Positions 1-6,014 of a stretch of 10,240 bases of DNA are shown here, in pieces. Positions within the stretch are counted from its first letter, which is position 1; each line of letters opens with the position of its first letter. A model generated the notes under the pieces. That model was not told the origin of the DNA. It did not search any database and saw only the letters and a list, made by a program, of their open reading frames with translations. The stretch is from Lachnospiraceae bacterium UBA7012 (GTDB taxonomy: Bacteria > Bacillota > Clostridia > Lachnospirales > Lachnospiraceae), in contig DJXE01000060.1 in the NCBI GenBank assembly GCA_002449595.1, forward strand, positions 2,192 to 12,431. Direction: 5' to 3'. The position numbers and the translations under genes are program-made.

Positions 1-584
1 TCCGCCAGCTGGCGGATGACCTTCAGCACTTCGCCCGTGAGTTCCGGGTCAAGTGCGGAAGTCGGCTCGTCGAAGAACAGGATCTCCGGCTTCATTGCGA
101 GGGCCCGCGCGATCGCGACGCGCTGCTGCTGGCCGCCGGAGAGCTGGTAGGGATAGGCGCTCGCCTTGTCGGCGATGCCCATCTTGCGCAGGAGTTCCAT
201 GGCGGTCGCCTCCGCCTCTTCCCTGCTTCTGTGCTGCACTTCCACGGGCGCGTCCGTGAGGTTCTTAAGGACGCTGTAGTGGGGAAACAGATTGAACTGC
301 TGGAACACGAGCCCGCAGTAGGAGCGGAACTTCCGCATCTCCTTGTGCGGGACGTAGACCGCCTTGCCGGAGCCGTCCGTGTGCGCGACCGTCTCGCCCA
401 TGTACGTGATCTCGCCGCCGTCGATCGTCTCGAGGAAGGTGGCGCACCTGAGGAGCGTCGATTTGCCGGAGCCGGAGGGGCCGATGATGCTGACGACTTC
501 GCCGCTGTCCACGCCGAAGCTGATGTCCTTTAAGACTTCCAGGTCGCCGAACTGCTTCCTGATGTTTTTCATCTCTATGATCAT
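1..584 (-). CDS. Polar amino-acid ABC transporter ATP-binding protein (3' end outside the window)
   Basis: This is the cytoplasmic ATPase that drives an amino-acid importer of the GlnQ/HisP type. Reading from the ATG at 584, residues 35-43 are the Walker A motif GPSGSGKST. The Q-loop region FQQFNLFPH is near 94-102, the ABC signature LSGGQQQR at 148-155, Walker B ILFFDEP at 168-174 with catalytic Glu173, and the D-loop SALD at 176-179. About 194 codons are present; the family usually has 240-250, so the switch histidine and the C-terminus lie beyond position 1. A second in-frame ATG follows four codons later, but the first has GGAG about 9 nt upstream and is preferred. The gene begins 22 nt after the permease stop codon, so it is the last known gene of the operon. 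The family assignment is secure. The exact substrate cannot be read from the ATPase. Confidence 0.95.
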   Translation of the reverse strand, partial: MIIEMKNIRKQFGDLEVLKDISFGVDSGEVVSIIGPSGSGKSTLLRCATFLETIDGGEITYMGETVAHTDGSGKAVYVPHKEMRKFRSYCGLVFQQFNLFPHYSVLKNLTDAPVEVQHRSREEAEATAMELLRKMGIADKASAYPYQLSGGQQQRVAIARALAMKPEILFFDEPTSALDPELTGEVLKVIRQLA

Positions 585-606
585 GATATTGGTTCTCCGT
601 GCTTCT

Positions 607-1254
607 TCAGCGGTAATAGTCCATCGTCTTCTCGATCCGCTCCATCAGGAACTGGACCCCGTAATTGGCCACGAAGTAGAAGACGCCCGCGATCACGAAA
701 GGCATGAAGGACGTCTGGGAGGCCGAGATCTGCTTCGCGAGGGAGAACACCTCCTGGTACGCGAGCGTGAACGCGAGGGAAGTGTCCTTGACGAGCGTGA
801 TGACCTCGTTCGTGACGGAGGGCATGATCCGCTTGATGACCTGCGGAAGGATGATCCTCAGGAACGTCTGGGCCTTCGTGTAGCCGAGGACCTCCGCCGC
901 CTCGTACTGGCCGACCGGCATGGATTCGATGCCGCCGCGGTAGATCTCCGCGAAGTAGGCCGCGTAATTCAGGATGAAGCCGAGGATCAGCGACGGGAAC
1001 CGCCAGCCGCGGATCGACCACCCGAACAGGTAGTACGGCCCGAAGTACCACACGAGGAGCTGCAGCATCAGCGGCGTTCCCCGGAGGACGGAGATGTAGA
1101 CGTGGATGATGCCGCGCACGATCGGATTCTTCGATTTCCGAAGCAGCGCGATGATCATGCCGAGCGGCAGCGAGCCGAGCAGCGTCAGCACGAAGATGCC
1201 GCCCGTGCGCAGCATGCCTGCTGCCATCGTAGATAACATTGTGGAAAAGGTCAT
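607..1254 (-). CDS. Polar amino-acid ABC transporter permease (HisM/GlnP family)
   Basis: This is the membrane subunit that forms the translocation path of the amino-acid importer, probably as a homodimer because only one permease gene is seen. The protein has 215 residues with several hydrophobic segments. RGTPL at 58-62 is typical of the His/Glu/Gln/Arg/opine permease family. The EAA loop that docks on the ATPase, EAAEVLGYTKAQTFLRIILP, lies at 118-137. I chose the ATG at 1254 because AGAGGGA (1261-1267) sits 6-7 nt upstream. The frame stays open to a TTG at 1278, but using it would put that Shine-Dalgarno inside the gene. The gene is downstream of the binding-protein gene after a structured 182-nt gap, and 22 nt upstream of the ATPase gene. 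Confidence 0.94.
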   Translation of the reverse strand: MTFSTMLSTMAAGMLRTGGIFVLTLLGSLPLGMIIALLRKSKNPIVRGIIHVYISVLRGTPLMLQLLVWYFGPYYLFGWSIRGWRFPSLILGFILNYAAYFAEIYRGGIESMPVGQYEAAEVLGYTKAQTFLRIILPQVIKRIMPSVTNEVITLVKDTSLAFTLAYQEVFSLAKQISASQTSFMPFVIAGVFYFVANYGVQFLMERIEKTMDYYR

Positions 1255-1291
1255 GTCTTGTCCCTCTTCTATTTTCAATTATTTACAAGCC

Positions 1292-1338
1292 ATGCCGGCA
1301 GTTCGTGAGCGCTCCGCGTTCCCTCACTGTCGCGGCAT
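1292..1338 (-). other. Intercistronic stem-loop upstream of the permease start
   Basis: In the minus-strand transcript ATGCCG (1333-1338) pairs with CGGCAT (1292-1297). Inside it GTGAG (1323-1327) pairs with CTCAC (1305-1309). It lies between the binding-protein and permease genes, about 40 nt upstream of the permease start. No U-run follows, so it is not an obvious terminator. It could stabilise the upstream mRNA or pause transcription; the role is inferred. Confidence 0.45.
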
Positions 1339-1339
1339 T

Positions 1340-1420
1340 CGCCGTATGCACGCAGGCTGTCATACGTCCATTCGGGATTAAGCTCCCAATGGGCGCATGA
1401 CAGCCTGCGAGCGCATGGCT
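1340..1420 (-). other. Long imperfect hairpin just after the binding-protein gene
   Basis: CGCAGGCTGTCAT (1351-1363) and ATGACAGCCTGCG (1397-1409) form a perfect 13-bp stem. Pairing continues inward through CCATT/AATGG and a GGGA/TCCC apex, and outward more weakly to about 1340 and 1420. The hairpin begins 16 nt past the stop codon of the binding-protein gene and has no following T-run. Its place between a binding-protein gene and its permease matches the structures that, in other ABC operons, protect the upstream message and reduce read-through, giving more binding protein than membrane protein. That role here is inference. Confidence 0.6.
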
Positions 1421-1436
1421 CAAAGCTACGCGCACC

Positions 1437-2255
1437 TTATTTGCCAAGGGTGAGGTAATCGTAGATCTCGGGATACTTCTTCCCGATGGTGTCGAACGTG
1501 CCGTCCTCCGCGAGCGCTTCGAGCGCGGCGTTGATCTTCTCGCACAGCTCGGTGTCGTCCTTGCGGAAGCCGATCGCGTACTGCTCGCTGCCGAGGGCCT
1601 CTTCCATGAACTGGTAGTCTTCCTCGCCGCTCATCAGGTAGTTGCCGCTCGTGACGTCGATGGCGATCGCGTCGATCGCGCCGGCCTTCAGGTCGTTGAA
1701 AGCGATCGTGTAGGTCTCATAGACTTCCAGGGACTGGAAGGTGTCGCACAGTGCCTTCTGGCCTTCCTCGTCGTTCAGGAGGTCATACGCGGAAGTCGAG
1801 GTCTGGACGCCGACGACCTTGCCCGCGAGATCCGCGAGCGTCGCGATGCCGGAATCCTTCTTTACCATGATCATCTGGGTGTTGTCGGAATAAGGCATGC
1901 TCCAGAGATAGTCGTCCTCGCGGCCGTTCATCGTGAAGCCGGACCAGATGCAGTCGCAGCTGCCCGCGTTGAGCTCGGCGTCCTTCGCGTCCCAGTTGAA
2001 CGGAACTGCTTCATATTTCCAGCCGTAGTACTCGCAGACCGCCTGCGCCATCTCGACGTCGAAGCCGCCGGTCTTGCCTTCCTCATCGATATAGGAATAC
2101 GGCGGATAATCCAGGTCGAATCCGTGCTTGAAGACGAAGGTCTCTTCGGACGCTGCCGCTTCTTCTTTTGTCTCTTCCGCTGCCGGAGCCGCTGCGCAGG
2201 CCGCGATGGAAAGAGCCATGGTTCCCGCCAGTAAAAGCGCGATCAGTTTCTTCAT
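1437..2255 (-). CDS. Polar amino-acid ABC transporter substrate-binding lipoprotein
   Basis: This extracellular lipid-anchored receptor captures a polar amino acid and delivers it to the permease encoded downstream. The 272-residue protein starts with a lipoprotein signal, MKKLIALLLAGTMALSIAAC, with a lipobox IAAC and lipidated Cys20. An acidic Ala/Glu linker follows. The mature part is a family 3 solute-binding domain (PF00497). It has GFDVEMA near 64-70, an SGFTMNGRE segment whose Arg112 is in the place of the family's carboxylate-binding arginine, and AGAIDAIAID at 191-200, where Asp200 probably contacts the substrate amino group. The ATG at 2255 is supported by GAGGAG 7 nt upstream. It is the first gene of the operon, directly behind the promoter at 2327-2355. 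The substrate (glutamine, cystine, arginine or other) is not resolved. Confidence 0.95.
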   Translation of the reverse strand: MKKLIALLLAGTMALSIAACAAAPAAEETKEEAAASEETFVFKHGFDLDYPPYSYIDEEGKTGGFDVEMAQAVCEYYGWKYEAVPFNWDAKDAELNAGSCDCIWSGFTMNGREDDYLWSMPYSDNTQMIMVKKDSGIATLADLAGKVVGVQTSTSAYDLLNDEEGQKALCDTFQSLEVYETYTIAFNDLKAGAIDAIAIDVTSGNYLMSGEEDYQFMEEALGSEQYAIGFRKDDTELCEKINAALEALAEDGTFDTIGKKYPEIYDYLTLGK

Positions 2256-2326
2256 GTTGAATCTCCTCGTTGTCTCAGTGTCATAGGGGTTGTCCGCACG
2301 ATACTTCTCCGCGGTGAATCTTCATC

Positions 2327-2355
2327 ATGGTAGCATGCTAAAGCGGCAGTGTCAA
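2327..2355 (-). promoter_or_regulatory. Sigma-A type promoter for the amino-acid importer operon
   Basis: On the minus strand the -35 is a consensus TTGACA (2350-2355). A 17-bp spacer follows, then the -10 TACCAT (2327-2332), preceded by TG one base upstream (an extended -10). Transcription should start near 2320, giving a leader of about 65 nt before the ATG at 2255. One arm of the inverted repeat described separately lies about 10 bp upstream of the -35. Confidence 0.8.
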
Positions 2356-2364
2356 TTTGATTTC

Positions 2365-2477
2365 CATGGGGACCCCTGCGCGAGAAATCGTTATTCCAAT
2401 GATCTTCGAATTGTAATAAGGAGGATCAGTTGTGTTATACTTTTATCTGTTGAAAAAAAGACGAGGGGGTCCCCATG
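2365..2477. repeat. Inverted repeat CATGGGGACCCC / GGGGTCCCCATG in the divergent promoter region
   Basis: CATGGGGACCCC lies at 2365-2376 and its exact reverse complement GGGGTCCCCATG at 2466-2477. Each copy is itself nearly palindromic (GGGG-A/T-CCCC). The left copy is just upstream of the -35 of the importer promoter. The right copy overlaps the Shine-Dalgarno and start codon of the DUF1846 gene. The pair could be operator half-sites for a shared regulator, or chance in GC-rich DNA. No regulator gene is in the window. Confidence 0.5.
2411..2441 (+). promoter_or_regulatory. Probable promoter for the DUF1846 gene
   Basis: An extended -10 TGTTATACT lies at 2433-2441 (core TATACT 2436-2441). 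The best -35 candidate is TTGTAA at 2411-2416 with a long 19-bp spacer, so recognition may depend mainly on the extended -10. Transcription would start near 2448, leaving a leader of under 30 nt before the ATG at 2475. Confidence 0.55.
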
Positions 2478-3953
2478 ACACAGCAGCCTATCGGTTTTGA
2501 TTCTGAAAAATACCTGGAACTCCAGTCCGAGCATATCAAGGAGCGCATCTCCAGCTTTGAGAAGCTGTACCTCGAGTTCGGCGGCAAACTGTTCGACGAT
2601 TACCACGCATCGCGCGTGCTGCCCGGTTTCGCGCCGGACAACAAGATCAAGATGCTCGAGCAGCTCAAGGACGAGGTCGAGATCATCATCGCCGTCTCCG
2701 CAGACGCGATCGAGGAAAACAAGGTTCGCGGCGATCTAGGCATCACCTACGACGCAGAGGCGCTGCGCATCCGCCGCTCGCTGATGGAGCGCGGGTTCCT
2801 CGTCAGCGGCATCGTCATCACGAAGTACACCGGGCAGACGACCGCGGAGCGGTTCCGCAGCCGGCTGACGGAGATGGGCATCCGCTCCTGCCTCCACTAT
2901 GTGATCCCCGGTTATCCCGCGGACATCCCCACGATCATCAGCGATCAGGGATATGGGAAAAACGAATATCTCGAGACCTCCAGGCGGCTCGTCGTCGTGA
3001 CGGCGCCCGGCCCGGGCAGCGGTAAGATGGCGACCTGCCTTTCGCAGATGTATCACGACTACAAACACGGCATCAAGGCCGGCTACGCCAAGTTCGAGAC
3101 GTTCCCCGTCTGGAACCTGCCGCTGCGCCATCCCGTCAATATCGCCTATGAGGCGGCCACTGCGGACCTGGACGACGTCAACATGATCGATCCGTTCCAT
3201 ATGGAAGCCTACGGCCAGACGACCGTCAACTACAACCGCGACGTGGAGGTCTTCCCCGTGGTGTCCTCCATCTTCCGCGCGATCATGGGCGAGTGCCCTT
3301 ACAAGTCTCCCACCGACATGGGCGTCAACATGGTCGGCTTCGCGATCAGCGACGACGAAGCCTGCCGGTACGCCGCCGGGCAGGAGATCCTGCGGCGGTA
3401 CTTCCGCACCGCCTGCGACGTGAAGCGCGGGCTGGCCTCCAAGTCGGAGCTGCGCAAGGAAGAACTGCTCCTGCAGCAGGCCGAGATCCAGCCGGAAGAC
3501 CGGCCGGTCGTTCCCGCCGCCCTGCAGCGCCAGGAGGAGACCGGGCATCCCGCGATGGCGATCCAGCTGACCGACGGCACGATCATCACCGGCAAGACCG
3601 GCGATCTGCTCGGCGCCGCCTCCGCCGCGATCCTGAACGCGCTGAAAGTCTGCGCCGGCATCGCGCACAGAGAAAAGCTGATCTCCGAGCAGTCGCTCGC
3701 CCCGATCCAGCTCCTGAAGACCAAATACCTCGGCGGGCACAATCCCCGCCTGCACAGCGACGAGATCCTGATCGCGCTGTCCTCCAGCGCATCGATGAAT
3801 CCGCTCGCCTCCCTGGCGATCGAGCAGCTCCCGAAGCTGCGCGGCGCGGAGGCGCACTCGACGGTCCTTCTCTCCAGCGTGGATGAGAACATGTTCCGCC
3901 GTCTGGGGATCCACCTGACCTGCACGCCGGTGTACGAGAAAGACAGGATCTGA
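2475..3953 (+). CDS. DUF1846 / UPF0371 family protein
   Basis: This 492-residue protein has the length and sequence style of the UPF0371 (DUF1846) family, found mainly in Clostridia and Actinobacteria. Crystal structures exist for the family, but I know of no assigned reaction. Recognisable family stretches are the N-terminal PIGFDSEKYLELQ, DEVEIIIAVSADAIE near 66-80, and VVVTAPGPGSGKMATCLSQ around 173-191. The last contains a P-loop-like GPGSGK at 179-184 followed by Met rather than Ser/Thr, so nucleotide binding is possible but not shown. No signal peptide or membrane segment is seen, so it is probably cytoplasmic. The ATG at 2475 has a GAGGGGG Shine-Dalgarno ending 5 nt upstream. It is transcribed alone and divergently from the amino-acid importer; a shared regulatory region is possible. 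The family call is firm and the function unknown. Confidence 0.9.
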   Translation: MTQQPIGFDSEKYLELQSEHIKERISSFEKLYLEFGGKLFDDYHASRVLPGFAPDNKIKMLEQLKDEVEIIIAVSADAIEENKVRGDLGITYDAEALRIRRSLMERGFLVSGIVITKYTGQTTAERFRSRLTEMGIRSCLHYVIPGYPADIPTIISDQGYGKNEYLETSRRLVVVTAPGPGSGKMATCLSQMYHDYKHGIKAGYAKFETFPVWNLPLRHPVNIAYEAATADLDDVNMIDPFHMEAYGQTTVNYNRDVEVFPVVSSIFRAIMGECPYKSPTDMGVNMVGFAISDDEACRYAAGQEILRRYFRTACDVKRGLASKSELRKEELLLQQAEIQPEDRPVVPAALQRQEETGHPAMAIQLTDGTIITGKTGDLLGAASAAILNALKVCAGIAHREKLISEQSLAPIQLLKTKYLGGHNPRLHSDEILIALSSSASMNPLASLAIEQLPKLRGAEAHSTVLLSSVDENMFRRLGIHLTCTPVYEKDRI

Positions 3954-4018
3954 CGGCGCAAAACCTTTTCACAACAGAATAACCCTCCGGTTCAGGGATG
4001 AGGGCGGCCTCACGGCTG

Positions 4019-4087
4019 TCCGGCCGGCATTCAGAGCAAACTATAAGAATACCCGTTGATATGCGCGGCCGCCGGAGTGGTTTTTTT
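4019..4087 (+). terminator. Weak candidate terminator after the DUF1846 gene
   Basis: TCCGGC (4019-4024) can pair with GCCGGA (4071-4076), or in an alternative register GGCCG (4022-4026) with CGGCC (4066-4070). Seven Ts follow at 4081-4087. The loop is about 40 nt, longer than usual, so this is a weak call. The better hairpin at 4148-4180 may end this transcript instead. Apart from these structures and a possible -10 element, I see nothing in the 277-bp gap between the two genes. Confidence 0.25.
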
Positions 4088-4096
4088 GTGTCCTCC

Positions 4097-4107
4097 TATG
4101 ATAAAAT
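4097..4107 (+). promoter_or_regulatory. Possible -10 element upstream of the aldo/keto reductase gene
   Basis: TATGATAAAAT contains two overlapping -10-like hexamers, TATGAT and TAAAAT. No good -35 lies at the usual distance. If it is used, the transcript would carry a leader of about 115 nt holding the 4119-4138 and 4148-4180 hairpins. Confidence 0.35.
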
Positions 4108-4147
4108 GAATTTTAACAGGGGAACTGCACGGATCCCCGCTGCCGGG

Positions 4148-4180
4148 CCGATGAAACGAGACTTTGATTCATCGGTTTTT
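4148..4180 (+). terminator. Rho-independent terminator or leader attenuator
   Basis: CCGATGAA (4148-4155) and TTCATCGG (4168-4175) form a perfect 8-bp stem with a 12-nt loop, followed at once by TTTTT (4176-4180). A smaller hairpin, GGGGA (4119-4123) with TCCCC (4134-4138), precedes it. It may terminate read-through from the DUF1846 gene. If the promoter at 4097-4107 is real, it is an attenuator in the aldo/keto reductase leader. Confidence 0.7.
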
Positions 4181-4230
4181 CTGACACGGAGACCGCGCTT
4201 GTTATTGTATGTACAGGAGGTTTTACAGCT

Positions 4231-5358
4231 ATGAGCGATTACTTCGGAAAAGATACTCCCAAACTCGGATTCGGCCTGATGCGGCTGCCGAAGCTTCCGG
4301 ACGGCAAGATTGACGTCGAGCAGGTCAAGACGATGGTCGATATGTTCCTGGATGCCGGGCTGACGTATTTCGATACCGCTTACGTCTATGACGGCGGCGA
4401 TTCGGAGCGCGCGGCGAAGGCGGCGCTGGTCGAGCGTCATCCCCGCGAGAGCTTCACGCTCGCAACCAAGCTTCACGCCGGCATGGTGAAGGATGAAGCG
4501 GCGGCCAAGCAGGAGCTCTTCACCAGCCTGGAGCGCACCGGTGCGGGTTATTTCGATTATTACCTGCTGCACGCGCTCTCTCACGAGAACATTCACTATT
4601 ACGATAATTACAAGATCTGGGACTTCGTCAAGGAGATGAAGGAGCAGGGCTACATCCGGCACTGGGGCTTCTCCTTCCATGACACGCCTGAGATGCTCGA
4701 CGAGCTGCTGACCAAGCATCCCGATGCGGAATTCGTCCAGCTGCAGATCAACTACGCTGACTGGGAGTCCCCGAACGTCCAGTCCCGCGCCTGCTATGAA
4801 GTGGCGAGGAAGCACGGCAAGTCCGTCGTCGTCATGGAGCCTGTCAAGGGCGGCACGCTCGCGAACCCGCCGGAAGCGATCCAGAATCTGTTCAAGACGA
4901 AGAATCCCGACGCTTCGATCCCGTCCTGGGCGATCCGTTTCGTCGCTTCCCACGACGGCATCCTGACCGTTCTCAGCGGCATGTCCAACATCGAGCAGAT
5001 GGCGGACAACACTTCGTATATGAAGAACTTCCAGCCGATGAGCGAAGACGAGATGGAGACGATCCGCCAGGCGCAGGCGATCCTCGCCGGCATCGATTCG
5101 ATCCCTTGCACAGGCTGCAGCTACTGCACGGCGGGCTGCCCGATGCAGATCCCGATCCCGAAGTTCTTCAAGGCGATGAACCGCTACATGATCTACGATG
5201 AGCTCGACAGGGCGAAGGAGGAATACGCGAACGCGTCCGCAGACAACGGCGGCGTCACTGCGGCGGACTGCGTGCAGTGCGGCCAGTGCGAGAGCGTCTG
5301 CCCGCAGCACATCAATGTCATCGAGAGACTGCAGACGATTGCGGAGACGCTGGCGTAA
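4231..5358 (+). CDS. Aldo/keto reductase with C-terminal double 4Fe-4S ferredoxin domain
   Basis: This 375-residue protein combines an N-terminal aldo/keto reductase barrel (PF00248) with a C-terminal iron-sulphur domain, the COG1453 type common in anaerobes. GFGLMRLP near 13-20 starts the barrel. The usual catalytic tetrad is visible as Asp48 and Tyr53 (in FDTAYVYDGG), Lys80 (ATK) and His114 (YLLHAL). The first cluster motif is CTGCSYCTAGCP, with cysteines 293, 296, 299 and 303. The second is CVQCGQCESVCP, with cysteines 347, 350, 353 and 357. Both are complete Cx2Cx2Cx3CP patterns. It is probably a cytoplasmic NAD(P)H-linked oxidoreductase that exchanges electrons through the clusters; the substrate is unknown. 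AGGAGG (4215-4220) lies 10 nt before the ATG. It is flanked by terminators on both sides, so it appears to be a single-gene unit. Confidence 0.94.
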   Translation: MSDYFGKDTPKLGFGLMRLPKLPDGKIDVEQVKTMVDMFLDAGLTYFDTAYVYDGGDSERAAKAALVERHPRESFTLATKLHAGMVKDEAAAKQELFTSLERTGAGYFDYYLLHALSHENIHYYDNYKIWDFVKEMKEQGYIRHWGFSFHDTPEMLDELLTKHPDAEFVQLQINYADWESPNVQSRACYEVARKHGKSVVVMEPVKGGTLANPPEAIQNLFKTKNPDASIPSWAIRFVASHDGILTVLSGMSNIEQMADNTSYMKNFQPMSEDEMETIRQAQAILAGIDSIPCTGCSYCTAGCPMQIPIPKFFKAMNRYMIYDELDRAKEEYANASADNGGVTAADCVQCGQCESVCPQHINVIERLQTIAETLA

Positions 5359-5433
5359 TCAGGCCGTCGCGGCGGCACCTGCGTGATTCAGGTTACTGTT
5401 TCGCGACGACAGACAGCGATTATGTTACGAGAA

Positions 5434-5462
5434 AAAGACGGGAGGCCAGCCCTCCCGTCTTT
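5434..5462. terminator. Bidirectional terminator between the aldo/keto reductase and the FakA-like gene
   Basis: AAAGACGGGAGG (5434-5445) and CCTCCCGTCTTT (5451-5462) form a perfect 12-bp stem with the 5-nt loop CCAGC. The plus strand ends in TTTCTT. The minus strand ends in a run of five Ts. It can serve the plus-strand reductase gene and the minus-strand FakA-like gene, which converge here. Confidence 0.88.
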
Positions 5463-5467
5463 CTTAT

Positions 5468-5543
5468 GCCGATTTTTGTCTTTTTGCCGGTTTTTTACCG
5501 GCTCTCTTCTGCCGTTTTTACCGGCTTTCCTAATACCGTTTTT
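5468..5543. repeat. T-rich degenerate repeats with A5/T5-loop hairpins
   Basis: A unit close to GCCGGTTTTTACCGGC recurs: GCCGATTTTT at 5468, GCCGGTTTTTTACCGGC at 5486-5502, GCCGTTTTTACCGGC at 5511-5525, and ACCGTTTTT at 5535-5543. Starts are 18 to 25 nt apart. The second unit is a perfect palindrome (6-bp arms, 5-nt loop). The third forms a 4-bp GCCG/CGGC stem. They occupy the 3' untranslated region of the minus-strand FakA-like gene, right before its terminator. Confidence 0.55.
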
Positions 5544-5544
5544 C

Positions 5545-5802
5545 TCAGCCTTTCAGGCCTCTGGTCTGGCGGTCCATATCCTCGACCACGATGTCGTAGA
5601 TCTCGCCGAGCGTGCGGCAGTACTCGAGCACTTTCCAGGGCTCGTTCGTGTGAAAATGGATCTTGACCGTATCCTCGTCGCCGGCAGCGAGCAGGCTGTC
5701 GCCCTCGAAGTTCTCCGTGATGTATTCTGCGATCTCGTCCTCGTCGAGGTCCTCGCCGTCAATGAGGAGCTGTGTGTCGTATCTGAATTCGAGTTCTTCC
5801 AT
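5545..5802 (-). CDS. Free-standing FakA/YloV middle-domain-like small protein
   Basis: This 85-residue acidic protein resembles the middle domain of FakA/YloV, the ATP-binding subunit of bacterial fatty-acid kinase (sometimes annotated 'kinase to dihydroxyacetone kinase'). The recognised stretch runs from FRYDTQLLIDG at 6-16, through NFEGDSLLAAGDEDTVKIHFHTNEP at 31-55 (cited here by its HFHT core, 49-52), to KVLEYCRTLGEI and VVEDMDRQ at the end. Neither the N-terminal DhaL kinase domain nor the C-terminal DegV-like domain is present. FakA binds zinc with a cysteine and the two histidines of its HxHT motif. Here His49 and His51 remain, but the expected Cys position appears to be Asp9. The frame is open upstream to 5871, but the ATG at 5802 has AAGGAAG about 9 nt upstream and begins where homology begins. 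It has its own promoter and terminator. No enzyme activity is expected; the role is unknown. Confidence 0.8.
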   Translation of the reverse strand: MEELEFRYDTQLLIDGEDLDEDEIAEYITENFEGDSLLAAGDEDTVKIHFHTNEPWKVLEYCRTLGEIYDIVVEDMDRQTRGLKG

Positions 5803-5848
5803 GATTGTCTCTTCCTTTCCTGAGAGCAGTTGCCGTTTCTCACGCAAC

Positions 5849-5877
5849 AGTATAATTCCATTTTCGCGCATTCACAA
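5849..5877 (-). promoter_or_regulatory. Promoter for the FakA-like small gene
   Basis: On the minus strand the -35 is TTGTGA (5872-5877), then a 17-bp spacer, then the -10 TATACT (5849-5854). Transcription should start near 5842, about 40 nt before the ATG at 5802. Confidence 0.7.
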
Positions 5878-5903
5878 GTTACACACATGCCCCGTTTTGT
5901 CCC

Positions 5904-5932
5904 ATGACATTTAATATTCTAATAAGTATAAT
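5904..5932 (+). promoter_or_regulatory. Promoter for the radical SAM gene
   Basis: The -35 is ATGACA (5904-5909), then a 17-bp spacer, then a consensus -10 TATAAT (5927-5932). The start should be near 5939, giving a leader of about 75 nt. It is back to back with the minus-strand promoter at 5849-5877, with the two -35 elements about 26 bp apart. Confidence 0.75.
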
Positions 5933-5966
5933 ACGGTAATATGATTGGCAAATTAGTAAAGGCGAA

Positions 5967-5990
5967 CTGCTATGCCGGGCGGCACAGCAG
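5967..5990 (+). other. Leader stem-loop of the radical SAM gene
   Basis: CTGCTATGCC (5967-5976) and GGCACAGCAG (5981-5990) pair with a single A/C mismatch around a GGGC loop. The hairpin ends about 9 nt before the AGGAGGA Shine-Dalgarno that precedes the ATG at 6015. No known riboswitch class is recognised. Confidence 0.45.
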
Positions 5991-6014
5991 CTCTTGAGCA
6001 GGAGGAAACAGTAA

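Noticed and set aside
364..1236. A 290-codon open frame on the plus strand
   Set aside because: It spans two minus-strand ABC transporter genes with intact motifs, is rich in Arg/Asp/His and has no domain.
1255..1278. Upstream TTG start adding 8 residues to the permease
   Set aside because: The AGAGGGA Shine-Dalgarno would then be inside the gene; the ATG at 1254 is correctly spaced from it.
2290..2478. A 62-codon plus-strand frame in the divergent intergenic region
   Set aside because: It crosses both divergent promoters, lacks a Shine-Dalgarno, and its translation resembles nothing known.
2432..2500. A short GTG-started frame of about 22 codons after a perfect AAGGAGG (2417-2423)
   Set aside because: The AAGGAGG lies inside the promoter of the DUF1846 gene, upstream of the predicted start of transcription. 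The frame runs through the real Shine-Dalgarno and start codon with no sign of being a leader peptide.
2736..3914. A 392-codon open frame on the minus strand
   Set aside because: It is a shadow of the DUF1846 gene, with low-complexity composition and no recognisable domain.
4019..4180. A known riboswitch in the region before the aldo/keto reductase gene
   Set aside because: I compared the visible conserved bases with fluoride, ZTP, preQ1 and guanidine motifs from memory and found no match, so only the hairpins are reported.
4096..5310. A 404-codon open frame on the minus strand
   Set aside because: It is opposite the aldo/keto reductase gene, whose catalytic tetrad and two cluster motifs prove the plus-strand reading. 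It shows no motif of its own.
5383..5823. A 146-codon plus-strand frame overlapping the FakA-like gene
   Set aside because: It crosses the bidirectional terminator and T-rich repeats and is antisense to the FakA-like protein, which has real family similarity.
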